Part shown: positions 1 to 8,044 of the stretch, in pieces
How the letters are laid out: the number at the start of each line of letters is the position of its first letter
Position numbering within the stretch: position 1 is the first letter of the stretch
Translations under genes and position numbers: made by a program
The notes under the pieces: model-generated
The model's database searches: none
Told to the model about the DNA's origin: nothing
Seen by the model: the letters and a program-made list of their open reading frames with translations, nothing else
From: Sphingobium sp. Leaf26
Lineage (GTDB): Bacteria > Pseudomonadota > Alphaproteobacteria > Sphingomonadales > Sphingomonadaceae
DNA: 64,000 bases
Assembly: GCF_001421665.1 (NCBI RefSeq)
Contig: NZ_LMKV01000005.1
Location: 62,001 to 126,000, forward strand
Direction: 5' to 3'

Positions 1-18
1 GCGGGCACGGCCTGCTTT

Positions 19-654
19 TTAAGCACTGATCAGCTTCCGGAGACGGGTCAGGCTGACCGCAATAGGCTCTGTGCCATCCATCATCTCGGCAAAACGTCCA
101 TTCCGGTCGAACAGCATGATTCCGGCCATATGATCGATCGTATAGTCGCCACCTTCGACCGGGACTTGCCGGAAATACACACCATAGGCCTTCGTGATCT
201 GCGCGATCTGCGCATCAGTGCCGGTCAGCCCGATGATCGGTGTCCCAAATAGCGTTAGATAGTTGCCGATGTCTGCTGGCTTGTCATGGCCTGGATCGAC
301 GGACACGAAGACGATGTTATATTTCATGCCTTGAGCACCCATCTGCTTGCGCAGTTGGGTCATACGACTAAGCGTCGTGGGACAGACATCAGGGCAGCGG
401 GTGAAGCCGAAAAAGATGGCGTACGGTTTGCCGCGCAGGGTCTGGTCGGTGACGGTGCGGCCAGCCGGATCGGTAAGCGTGAAGGCACCTCCGGGGCCTG
501 AACCCTGCACGGCGCCGCCGTCGTCACGATAAGCAGACATCGCTATCAGCACGCCAAGCCCGAGCAGGAGAATGGCAACGAGGCCAAAGACGATGACCCG
601 GGCACGGCGGGTCGGGCCGGCTGCGGCAACCATTTTAGGTTCAATGACGGCCAT
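19..654 (-). CDS. SCO1/SenC family copper chaperone
   Basis: This is a membrane-anchored thioredoxin-fold protein that delivers copper to the CuA site of cytochrome c oxidase or acts as a thiol-disulfide reductant. One transmembrane helix lies near residues 18-38. The metal-binding CPDVC motif follows GFTR, and the third ligand is the His in TIDHMAG near the C terminus. The chosen start is the ATG at 654, giving 211 residues. It overlaps the end of the PCuAC gene by 14 bases, so the two are translationally coupled. The reading frame extends further upstream, but that part is Arg-rich and lies inside PCuAC. It is the last gene of a minus-strand copper/superoxide cluster. The family call is secure; which oxidase it serves is not visible here. 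Confidence 0.93.
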   Translation of the reverse strand: MAVIEPKMVAAAGPTRRARVIVFGLVAILLLGLGVLIAMSAYRDDGGAVQGSGPGGAFTLTDPAGRTVTDQTLRGKPYAIFFGFTRCPDVCPTTLSRMTQLRKQMGAQGMKYNIVFVSVDPGHDKPADIGNYLTLFGTPIIGLTGTDAQIAQITKAYGVYFRQVPVEGGDYTIDHMAGIMLFDRNGRFAEMMDGTEPIAVSLTRLRKLISA

Positions 655-1114
655 GACCGCCCTCCGTGCCGAACGTGACAGATTCCACCTTGAGCTGAAC
701 CGTAATCGTACCGGCGCGCTGGAATCGCAGCGTGATTGGCACCCGTCTGCCAAGGGCGAGAGGCTGCTTCAACCCCACCAGCATGATGTGGAAGCCGCCA
801 GGCTTGAGGTCCAGTCTGCCACCGGCAGGAACAGGCAGGCCGCCGGGAACGGGACGCATGCGCATGATGCCGCCGTCCATCGTCATGCTGTGAAATTCGA
901 CTTTTTGCGCTGCTGGGGATGTCGCGCTCACCAATGTATCGGCGGTTTTGCTACTGTTGGCGATGCTCATGAAACCGCCACCGACCGATTGTCCCGCGGC
1001 GGTCTGCCGGGTCCAGGGCTTGGCGATCGTAAGGTTGTTCTTTTTGAACTCCTGCGCTGTGGCAGGGATCGTCAGAAAAGATAGCGCGATAGGGATGATG
1101 AAACGACGCGTCAT
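641..1114 (-). CDS. PCuAC-type periplasmic copper chaperone (DUF461)
   Basis: A 157-residue exported copper(I) chaperone that works with SCO proteins in CuA assembly. A signal peptide ends near ATAQ. The mature part carries the family's spaced His/Met ligands: FHSM, then MRM, then GGFHIM. The C terminus is His-rich (GHGRH). The ATG at 1114 was chosen because an AAGGAG sequence lies nine bases upstream and a signal peptide follows directly. The frame is open further upstream but without signal-peptide character. It lies 30 bases after the superoxide dismutase stop and overlaps SCO, which fits an operon for periplasmic copper handling. Confidence 0.92.
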   Translation of the reverse strand: MTRRFIIPIALSFLTIPATAQEFKKNNLTIAKPWTRQTAAGQSVGGGFMSIANSSKTADTLVSATSPAAQKVEFHSMTMDGGIMRMRPVPGGLPVPAGGRLDLKPGGFHIMLVGLKQPLALGRRVPITLRFQRAGTITVQLKVESVTFGTEGGHGRH

Positions 1115-1143
1115 TGAATAAGGCTCCTTCATTTTGCTTGGAA

Positions 1144-1863
1144 TTAACGGCGCGACGCAGCGGCGAAACGGTCCGACACCGCCGCCCAGTTCACAACTTG
1201 CCACCAGCCGTCGAGATAGTCGGCGCGGCGGTTTTGATATTTGAGATAATAGGCATGTTCCCACACATCGTTGCCCAGGATTGGCGTTCCACGCTTTTCA
1301 GCAACGTCCATCAGAGGATTGTCCTGATTGGGCGTTGATGTGATGGAGAGGGTGCCGTCCTTCTCGACGATCAGCCAGACCCAGCCGGACCCGAACCTTT
1401 TGGTGCCCGCCTCCTTGAACGCAGACTTGAACGCATCGAATGACCCGAAACGCGCGATGATCGCTGACTGGAGCGCGGGCGAGGGAATGCCGACGCTCGT
1501 TGGCGGCGCCATCGTCTTCCAGAAAAAGCTGTGGTTCCAGTGACCGCCAGCATTGTTGCGTATACCCGCCGACAGCGTCCCGGCGCGTGAAACGAGCTGC
1601 TCTAGGGACAAGGTAGCCAGAGTAGGATCATCCGCGAGTGCCTTGTTGAACGCGTCTACATAGGCTTGGTGATGCTTGTCATGATGGATCGTCATCGTTT
1701 TAGCGTCGATGGCCGGTTCCAGTCCGGCCGGTGCATAAGGCAATGCTGGTAGGGAGAATGGTGACCGACTGGGCAATACGGGCTGGGCTTGGGCGGGAAG
1801 GATTGCTGTCGTTGGGTAGAGAACTGCGAGCATCAGTAGGATGGTCAGATGATAGGGTTTCAT
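1144..1863 (-). CDS. Exported Fe/Mn superoxide dismutase
   Basis: It converts superoxide to oxygen and hydrogen peroxide. The 239-residue protein starts with a clear signal peptide (about 27 residues, ending AQAQ), so it should act in the periplasm rather than the cytoplasm. The Fe/Mn-SOD fold is shown by LPALPYAPAGLEP, the metal-ligand His in TIHHDKHHQ, the second His in GGHWNHSFFW, and the Asp and His in NDVWEHAYYLKY. It sits directly upstream of PCuAC and SCO on the same strand, suggesting co-expression with copper chaperones. Fe versus Mn specificity cannot be decided by eye. Confidence 0.93.
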   Translation of the reverse strand: MKPYHLTILLMLAVLYPTTAILPAQAQPVLPSRSPFSLPALPYAPAGLEPAIDAKTMTIHHDKHHQAYVDAFNKALADDPTLATLSLEQLVSRAGTLSAGIRNNAGGHWNHSFFWKTMAPPTSVGIPSPALQSAIIARFGSFDAFKSAFKEAGTKRFGSGWVWLIVEKDGTLSITSTPNQDNPLMDVAEKRGTPILGNDVWEHAYYLKYQNRRADYLDGWWQVVNWAAVSDRFAAASRR

Positions 1864-1884
1864 AAGGCTGTCCTGGGATAAAGT

Positions 1885-2031
1885 TCAGAAATGGGTGGCG
1901 AGCGAAATCTCGACGCTGCGTGGTGCGCCGATGTAGATGTTGGTGCTGGGACAACCGGAATATTCGCCATAAAAGGCGTCGGTCAGGTTGCGCCCGCGCA
2001 GGGTCGAACTGACAAGCGCACAGAAGGTCAG
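1885..2031 (-). pseudogene. C-terminal stub of a TonB-dependent receptor
   Basis: Only the last 40 or so residues of an outer-membrane receptor beta barrel are recognisable: an RNLTDAFYG segment, then a final strand ending in aromatic Phe (ISLATHF), the usual beta-barrel terminus. Upstream the frame loses similarity and runs into the DUF2244 gene. The stub lies 22 bases before the superoxide dismutase gene on the same strand. It probably marks a receptor gene once belonging to this copper/iron cluster and removed by deletion. Confidence 0.6.
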
Positions 2032-2042
2032 GTTGGATCGCT

Positions 2043-2606
2043 TCACGATATTCCCCGTCCGGGTCTGGACGATTGCCAAGGCGGTCCTGCAAGAGCAGCG
2101 CGGATGCGCGGCGCGAGTCTGCGCCGTTCCTTGGCGCAGACACACTGCCCGATGGCATGGCGTTGCTGGCGGAAGACGAGCCACAGATCGCAATCGACCT
2201 CCGACCGTCCCGACATTTCAAGCCGGGTCCAGAAGGCAGGGAGCGTGACCCGTGCCTCGTTGCCCCGACCGTCCGTGCGAATCAGCTCGACCATAGAGTC
2301 ATTGACGCGCAGCCGCTCGCGACGCGGCGGACGCCTGTTGAAAAGATGCAGCGCAACAAGCAGCGCGCCCAAGTCGAGGATCGTGAAAAGGAGAACCGGC
2401 CACGCACCCACCAGCAAGAAGCGAAGCGACACAAGAAACCCCGCTGCCCCCGCGCCCACCAGAAGATATCTGCCGCCTGACGACACCGATGACCGCGGCG
2501 CCACCATATGGATTTCGAATGTCCCCGGCAGCACGTGGGATCGATGCCAGGGACCATGGATATACGGGATAGCGGCCGCGCCGTTGCCCAATGCCGGAAC
2601 GACCAT
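2043..2606 (-). CDS. DUF2244 family membrane protein
   Basis: A 187-residue protein with two hydrophobic helices in the middle (RYLLVGAGAAGFLV, then VLLFTILDLGALLVAL), followed by a basic stretch and a soluble C-terminal domain (VELIRTDGRGNEARVTLP, TRLEM). This is the DUF2244 layout, a family of unknown function often found near cytochrome oxidase genes. The ATG at 2606 has a GGAGG eight bases upstream and lies four bases after the stop of the 55-codon gene upstream, suggesting coupling. The last 15 or so residues may be altered by the deletion that left the TonB stub. Confidence 0.75.
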   Translation of the reverse strand: MVVPALGNGAAAIPYIHGPWHRSHVLPGTFEIHMVAPRSSVSSGGRYLLVGAGAAGFLVSLRFLLVGAWPVLLFTILDLGALLVALHLFNRRPPRRERLRVNDSMVELIRTDGRGNEARVTLPAFWTRLEMSGRSEVDCDLWLVFRQQRHAIGQCVCAKERRRLAPRIRAALAGPPWQSSRPGRGIS

Positions 2607-2609
2607 AGG

Positions 2610-2777
2610 TCAACCCTCCGCCACGGCGGGTGCAGGCGGCATCAGCACCAGTTGCTCAGGTACAATAGCGTCGCCGACCCTGAAGATCAGGCACAGCGTA
2701 ATCAGTATCCAGGATGAGCGACGGACCTGGCGCAGCCAGACAATGAGGGCGCAAGGCGCCTCAATCGGAACAGACAT
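2610..2777 (-). CDS. 55-residue membrane microprotein upstream of DUF2244
   Basis: A short reading frame begins at the ATG at 2777, preceded by a GAGG sequence, and stops four bases before the DUF2244 start. The product has one likely transmembrane helix (SWILITLCLIF) and a Pro/Ala-rich tail. The tight spacing and shared strand argue for translational coupling with DUF2244. No family is recognised. It could be a small subunit or stabiliser of the DUF2244 protein, but that is only inferred from the arrangement. Confidence 0.5.
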   Translation of the reverse strand: MSVPIEAPCALIVWLRQVRRSSWILITLCLIFRVGDAIVPEQLVLMPPAPAVAEG

Positions 2778-2888
2778 GTAGAACCTCGTTTGCCAAAGCC
2801 ACGCCTTGCACGCACTTAGCAGCGCATGGGCGGACCATGCGCAGAAGGGCGGCGAACGAGAGGGTCGGTGTTCGCCGCGCGAGCCATT

Positions 2889-3293
2889 TCAGATGCGCGC
2901 GGGCGGCGCCTGCGAGGGCGGCGGCGGCGCCGCCAGACGGTGAACGGTCAGGTCTGGTATGGCGCGCGTTGATCGATCAACGGTCGGCGTCCATGGCTGC
3001 CCCCTCATCTGGGCAGGAGGGTGATCGAGCAAGGGTCCACCCAGACCGACCGCAAAGGCGCAAGATCCATCAATCTTGTTCTGGTTGCCAGACCGATCAT
3101 CCGTCTTTTCGATCGGGAGAACAGCCTTCACAGCCCCCTGTCCGGTGCAAAGCGAAATGACGAGGCCATGGACGCTTTGCGTCGGCATGAAGCCGGTTGG
3201 GATCATGACGCGGACCGCCAGCGCGCAAAGCACCGCAAAGCCAAATAGGCCTCGTGCGCGTGGCGCCTTTCTGATCCACTCGTTCATACGCAT
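2889..3293 (-). CDS. DUF2946-like small membrane/exported protein
   Basis: It has an N-terminal basic stretch, a hydrophobic helix (LFGFAVLCALAVRVMIPTGFMP), a single Cys in ISLCTGQG and a second in GSCAFAVGLGGPLL. This resembles the DUF2946 family seen beside copper and TonB-receptor genes, and it matches the layout of the plus-strand paralogue at 7216-7623. The helix seen near the C terminus of that paralogue is not visible here; the tail is Pro/Arg-rich instead, so the 3' end may have shifted frame. The start is uncertain (3293 or 3287), since no good ribosome site precedes either. It may be the first gene of the minus-strand copper cluster. Confidence 0.6.
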   Translation of the reverse strand: MRMNEWIRKAPRARGLFGFAVLCALAVRVMIPTGFMPTQSVHGLVISLCTGQGAVKAVLPIEKTDDRSGNQNKIDGSCAFAVGLGGPLLDHPPAQMRGQPWTPTVDRSTRAIPDLTVHRLAAPPPPSQAPPARI

Positions 3294-3499
3294 GGTACTA
3301 GTGCGTTTTGTGCCGTGGTCGATTGGACATAAAGCCCGATGCCGCAAGGAGCGTTGCGTGGCCTATTGCACGCCATCGGTCGTGCTAAGGTTTTTCAGGC
3401 CGCGCGTATCGGGACAGCAGAGCAAGGAAGATCGCCGCAAGCCGCCATTGATGCGGACATGGGATCGACTTTCTCGCGCTTCAGCAATGAAAGTCGATA

Positions 3500-4921
3500 T
3501 TATTTTCGAACGTCCAGATGGTCGAATGAAACAGCATGACCCGCACTGCCGGACCTTTCTCCCTTCTTATTGATCCAGTACCAGCCCTCTCCGACGACAG
3601 ATGCACTGAATGTATATTTGCCTCGCGGCAGACGCGGCGTAACGAACTTGACGTTCGAAACCGGATATTTTGAATACATATCGACGGTGGAGGACAGCAA
3701 CTTAACACCGTGTCCATCACTCAAAGTGACGCGCGCATAACCTCCATCGGGGCGTGCCACGCTGTACAAGCTGGCTTGCGTACCGGTGAAAGTGACGGAG
3801 AATGACGCATCCCTATCCAGAGCCACTTGATGGATTGGACCGCCTATTTCCGACTTTTGCCAAGATCCTGTGTAACTGACCCGTCGATCGGTGGAGGTGA
3901 TGATTTCACCTGGGACAGGTCCGGCTCGAAACTTACCGGCGCCTACATCTATGCGCCAGGCATCACGATATACAGGAATGGACAGCCTATCACCCTGGAC
4001 TATCAGCGGTTGCCAAACATAAGTGGCTGCACTTGCTTGGCGGGGATATGACCAACGGTCGCCCATGAACATGAAGACCGTCTCCCGTTCACCTTTGATC
4101 GGCAGAACGAACGTAACCTGAGAATTCCAGGTTAAGGACCCTTTCGGCGCGACAAATCCTTTTCGTATCCACGGTCCATCTAATGATTTAGCCGTGAAGT
4201 AATAATTGTCATTACGTTCCCATCCCGTCAAATTCGATCCTAGGAAATAATAGGTATCCCCTTTGCGGAACATCGCGGGCGACTCGAAGCCATGCACCAT
4301 CGCTTTGTTGACTTGCGCCTCGACGCTTCGGTAATCACCAGCCAGGCGGTAAATGTCGCCGCCATGCATCAGTATATAGCCGGTGCCATCTTTGTCTTGG
4401 AATGTTCCCATATCCCACTTCTTGATAGGCTTGCCTTCGAACAGCAGTGGGCCATGGAAGGTATATGGTCCAGTGGCGACTTTGGCGGTTGCATAGCCGA
4501 CAAATTGGCTTCGATAGTCGAGCCCGTCGGCATGCATGAACATCACATAATCGCCAGTGGTAGGCGCGCGCATGACCTTAGGCCTTTCACCTACAGTTTC
4601 CGGCCCTAAAGGCCCAGATTGCTGCATCGGCAAGGCGACACTTTCAAAGCGCCAGTTGACGAGATCTGTCGACGAATAACAGTTAAACCCAGCAAACGCG
4701 TTGGTCATGTCCCGATGCGCTTCACCGAAGAGATAATAGATGTCGCCCACCCTGATAATTCCACCACCATGTGCGCTGATCGGCTGGCCTCGCTGATCGA
4801 ACCAAGGCGTACCGGAATGGATGGCATCGTAACGTCCGCTCATCTTGGCCATCAGCGGATGTGCACATATGGCAAGCGCAACCAGGAAACTGGTACGCAG
4901 GCGGAGCCTTAATTCGAACAT
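3500..4921 (-). CDS. Exported GH43-like glycoside hydrolase with C-terminal beta-sandwich
   Basis: A 473-residue protein with a signal peptide of about 24 residues. Residues from about 40 to 320 read as a five-bladed propeller of the GH43/GH32 kind: ISAHGGGI, IYYLFGEAH, CYSSTDLVNW, ERPKVMRAP, and repeated YYFLGS/YYFTAK strands. The rest looks like a carbohydrate-binding beta-sandwich (SYTGSWQKSEIGG, TFTGTQASLYSVARPDGG). GH43 members with this layout include exo-beta-1,3-galactanases, but the substrate cannot be read from the sequence. It is divergent from the GH29 gene across a 350-base gap, suggesting joint use on a fucose-bearing plant glycan. Confidence 0.8.
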   Translation of the reverse strand: MFELRLRLRTSFLVALAICAHPLMAKMSGRYDAIHSGTPWFDQRGQPISAHGGGIIRVGDIYYLFGEAHRDMTNAFAGFNCYSSTDLVNWRFESVALPMQQSGPLGPETVGERPKVMRAPTTGDYVMFMHADGLDYRSQFVGYATAKVATGPYTFHGPLLFEGKPIKKWDMGTFQDKDGTGYILMHGGDIYRLAGDYRSVEAQVNKAMVHGFESPAMFRKGDTYYFLGSNLTGWERNDNYYFTAKSLDGPWIRKGFVAPKGSLTWNSQVTFVLPIKGERETVFMFMGDRWSYPRQASAATYVWQPLIVQGDRLSIPVYRDAWRIDVGAGKFRAGPVPGEIITSTDRRVSYTGSWQKSEIGGPIHQVALDRDASFSVTFTGTQASLYSVARPDGGYARVTLSDGHGVKLLSSTVDMYSKYPVSNVKFVTPRLPRGKYTFSASVVGEGWYWINKKGERSGSAGHAVSFDHLDVRK

Positions 4922-5269
4922 TTGCTTTTAGCCTTTGCAGAATTTTGCAGCGGATATTTCATTTCAGGTCGCGTCGCGATGGAACATGAACATATTAAAA
5001 TAGCAAAGTCGCGCCACGGGGCTCAACCTCTCGAAAATAGGTCAGTTTCAATCCGCACATCAGAGAAGGCCGAAGGCACAGTCGGCGTTGAAGTCCAAGA
5101 ATTCCGGTTCCCTTATCGATCGTAACGCTCGACCATATGCCTCGACCGATCCCGTAAGCCACCTCGAATCAGAGCCATCATATGGTCCAACGTCCCGCTT
5201 GTTGATAGCATCATGGCCCGATGCTACGCCTGCCCATGTCGCGAAAAGAACATGAGAGAGGATAATGCC
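4922..5269. other. Divergent intergenic region between GH43-like and GH29 genes
   Basis: About 350 bases with no convincing gene. It must hold the promoters of both glycosidase genes. It is AT-richer than its surroundings near 4922-5000. No clear operator palindrome was found by eye. Confidence 0.5.
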
Positions 5270-6958
5270 ATGAAGACGACGAGGCGCGAATTAATGAAAG
5301 GTGGCGCGTCTGCCGTTGCGAGCGCCGCTATCATAACCGATGCAACTGCCTCCTCGCTACCCACATTGCCTGGCAAAGGACGCGCAACAAAGGTGGAAGC
5401 GCCATCACGCTTTACCGCTGATTGGGCTTCACTCACGGCAGGCTACAGCACTCCTGATTGGTTCCGAGATGCGAAGTTTGGGATATGGGCGCACTGGAGC
5501 GCTCAATGCGTGCCGGAGGCGGGGGACTGGTATGCACGCAGCATGTATTTCCAAGGCACACGTGCTTATAAACATCACGTCGCACATTATGGCCACCCCA
5601 GCGAGGTCGGCTTCATGGAGATCCAGAATCAGTGGAAGGCGGAAGCATGGGATCCCACCCGCCTGCTCGATCTCTACAAGCGGGCCGGTGCACGCTACTT
5701 CATGGCGTTGGCTAATCACCACGACAATCTCGATACCTATGCGTCGTCCCACCATCCTTGGAACACCACGCGGGTCGGGCCGAGAAAAGACATCATCGGC
5801 ACCTGGGCCAAGTTGGCGCGTGAGCGAGGATTACGTTTTGGTGTGTCCAACCATTCGTCCCATGCGTGGCACTGGAACCAGCCTGCTTATGGTTATGATC
5901 CTGAGGGGCCGCTTGCAGGGCGGCGTTATGATGCCTTTCGCCTGCGCGCTGGGCAGGGACGCGGCAAATGGTGGGATGGACTGGACCCGCAACAGCTCTA
6001 CACCGGCCGCATGATGCCGATGCCCGACGGCATCCGCACGATTGCAGAGGCCAATGAATGGCATGAAGGCACCGACCGACTATGGAACGAGGGTATCCCG
6101 GCCGATCCTGCCTTCGCACGCAACTGGTTTTTGCGTTGCCGCGACCTGATCGACACCTATCGCCCGGACATGATCTATTTCGACAACTTTGATCTGCCGC
6201 TCGAACAATATGGCCTCGATATCACCGCCCATTTCTACAATCAGTCCATGCGCTGGAACAACGGCAGGCTCGAGGCGGTAGTGACTGCCAAGACGACCCC
6301 GCCACAGCGGCGCATGGGCATCGTCGACGACGTCGAGCGTGGCGGTAAGAACTATATCGAGCGTTTCCCCTGGCAAACCGACACCTGTCTTGGAAATTGG
6401 CATTATGATGCCGATCTCTATGCGCGCAGTGGCTATAAATCGGCGGCCACCGTCTTGCATACATTATGTGATGTCGTGTCCAAAAATGGCAATCTGATGT
6501 TGTCGGTGCCGATGCGCGGCAACGGCACGATCGATGACAAAGCAGAAAAGATCATCGAGGATATCGCCGCGTGGATGAGTAGATATGGCGAAGCCATTTA
6601 CGGCACCCGACCTTGGCGGCGTTATGGCGAAGGACCAACAAAAGCCAGCACAGGGCTGTTTTCAGAAGGCGGTCCCATCTCTCCTTACAGTGCCAGGGAT
6701 GTTCGCTACGTTACCAAGGGAAACAATCTCCATGCGCTCATACTAGGTTGGCCGGAGGATAATATCGTGCGCCTGACATTGCTCGGCAACGACGATCCGA
6801 CACTCCGTGGTCAAGTAAGGCGAGTGACGCTCGCCGGATACAACGCATCGCTCCCGTTCAAGCGAACCTCCGACGCGCTGGAGGTTACATTGCCGCAAAC
6901 CGCCTATAACAGTATCGGCGTGGCCATCATCCTTTCCGGTGACGGGGTGAATATCTGA
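5270..6958 (+). CDS. GH29 alpha-L-fucosidase, Tat-exported
   Basis: It hydrolyses alpha-linked fucose from glycans. The ATG at 5270 was chosen: AGAGAGGA lies about eight bases upstream, and the product begins with a twin-arginine-type leader (MKTTRRELMKGG) followed by an Ala-rich helix. An upstream frame extension is Cys-rich and unlike a leader. GH29 signatures include WFRDAKFGIWAHWSAQCVPE near the mature N terminus, ANHHDNLDTYASSHHPWN, and YRPDMIYFDNFDLP with the likely nucleophile Asp. A C-terminal beta-sandwich follows. At about 562 residues it is normal for the family. It is paired divergently with the GH43-like gene. Confidence 0.92.
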   Translation: MKTTRRELMKGGASAVASAAIITDATASSLPTLPGKGRATKVEAPSRFTADWASLTAGYSTPDWFRDAKFGIWAHWSAQCVPEAGDWYARSMYFQGTRAYKHHVAHYGHPSEVGFMEIQNQWKAEAWDPTRLLDLYKRAGARYFMALANHHDNLDTYASSHHPWNTTRVGPRKDIIGTWAKLARERGLRFGVSNHSSHAWHWNQPAYGYDPEGPLAGRRYDAFRLRAGQGRGKWWDGLDPQQLYTGRMMPMPDGIRTIAEANEWHEGTDRLWNEGIPADPAFARNWFLRCRDLIDTYRPDMIYFDNFDLPLEQYGLDITAHFYNQSMRWNNGRLEAVVTAKTTPPQRRMGIVDDVERGGKNYIERFPWQTDTCLGNWHYDADLYARSGYKSAATVLHTLCDVVSKNGNLMLSVPMRGNGTIDDKAEKIIEDIAAWMSRYGEAIYGTRPWRRYGEGPTKASTGLFSEGGPISPYSARDVRYVTKGNNLHALILGWPEDNIVRLTLLGNDDPTLRGQVRRVTLAGYNASLPFKRTSDALEVTLPQTAYNSIGVAIILSGDGVNI

Positions 6959-7215
6959 AATGCGGGGGATCCTGGACATGCACTCGAGACGTTCGGCGTC
7001 GTCGAGTCAACTCGCAGGCGCATATCCCTATAATTCAGAAGTCAGGAGTTTGGTAAGCTCGGCTGTCAGAAATGAGCGATCGTGCCGAAGAGGTCGGCAT
7101 CGCAGCCAATGATAGCGTTATTTGGTCTGAAACCTTCAGGCGCGGCGTATGGCCAAATCGTCTTGCTGTCTTTTAGTCATGACAAGACGCCATGCCGTGC
7201 CTATGAACGCTCCCT
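6959..7215. other. Intergenic, no gene seen
   Basis: About 260 bases after the fucosidase. No coding frame, hairpin with a T tract or repeat stands out. Confidence 0.4.
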
Positions 7216-7623
7216 GTGGATCGACTGCGGCGCCTCATTTTTGCCAATCGGCTCTTAGCTTGCGCTGTCCTGTCACTTGCGCTGTTGATGAAGCTCGCCG
7301 TACCGGCCGGTTTCATGCCTGCAGTATCGAACGGCCAGATTGTGGTGAGCCTTTGCTCAAGCGCCGGTCCTGTAAAGATGGTTTTAGCGGTCCCAGGCCT
7401 AAAGCATGGGAAGTCGGACGACGGCCATCATCGCGGCACGGCTGAGCAGCCCTGCGCCTTTGCGAGCCTGTCGGCGCCTTTGCTTGCCGCTGCCGACGCC
7501 ATACTTCTTGCAGCAGCGCTCTTGTTCGTTCTCGCGCTCGGCATGCGTCCGCTGGTGCTGTCGGCAGCGATGGCACTGCCCTATCTGCGTCCACCTCTCA
7601 GAGGTCCTCCGGCATCTAACTGA
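7216..7623 (+). CDS. DUF2946-like small membrane protein (second copy)
   Basis: A 135-residue protein that starts at GTG 7216. It has an N-terminal helix (LLACAVLSLALLMKLAVPAGFMP), a Cys in VVSLCSSAG, a His/Asp-rich stretch (KSDDGHHRG), a Cys in EQPCAFASL, and a C-terminal hydrophobic helix before YLRPPLRGPP. This is the complete DUF2946 form, whereas the copy at 2889-3293 lacks the last helix. The family has no assigned function but is often next to TonB receptors and copper genes, as here: the receptor, MbnP and MbnH follow. Confidence 0.72.
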   Translation: MDRLRRLIFANRLLACAVLSLALLMKLAVPAGFMPAVSNGQIVVSLCSSAGPVKMVLAVPGLKHGKSDDGHHRGTAEQPCAFASLSAPLLAAADAILLAAALLFVLALGMRPLVLSAAMALPYLRPPLRGPPASN

Positions 7624-8044
7624 CAGCACTGTCGCTATCAGCAGAGAAGCGTAGCGTGCAATAGCGCGCCGCGTTGATCGTGGACGCCGTCAGTTCTCTC
7701 GCACCGCCGCGCGTCCATGCGGGCTAGGCTGCCGAGGACAAATTCGATGACGATCCAAGTTGCCGCCTTGGCGATATCGCCCTGATCGGGCTGGTCGACA
7801 TGTAGACGCGACCACTCGTCGTTCTTGGCCTGGCTGCGACAAAATCTCCGCTCAATATGGCTGCTATTTGATCCGTGCGGGTGCTGCTCCGTATGAAATT
7901 TACGCCCCCCTGCCCGCTTCAGCGGAACACTGGTCCAGACGCCAGCTTGCGACCGTCCTGGCGGCAGGCACAGGTGCGCGGCGTCGCCAAAGGACGGGGC
8001 AACGGATCAATGTCTCAATCCAACAATCACATCAGAGGATCCAT
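7624..8044. other. Leader region before the TonB receptor
   Basis: About 420 bases between the DUF2946 gene and the receptor. No gene is supported. The last 20 bases hold an AGAGGA ribosome site before the ATG at 8045. It should hold the promoter of the copper operon, but no operator could be identified with confidence. Confidence 0.4.
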
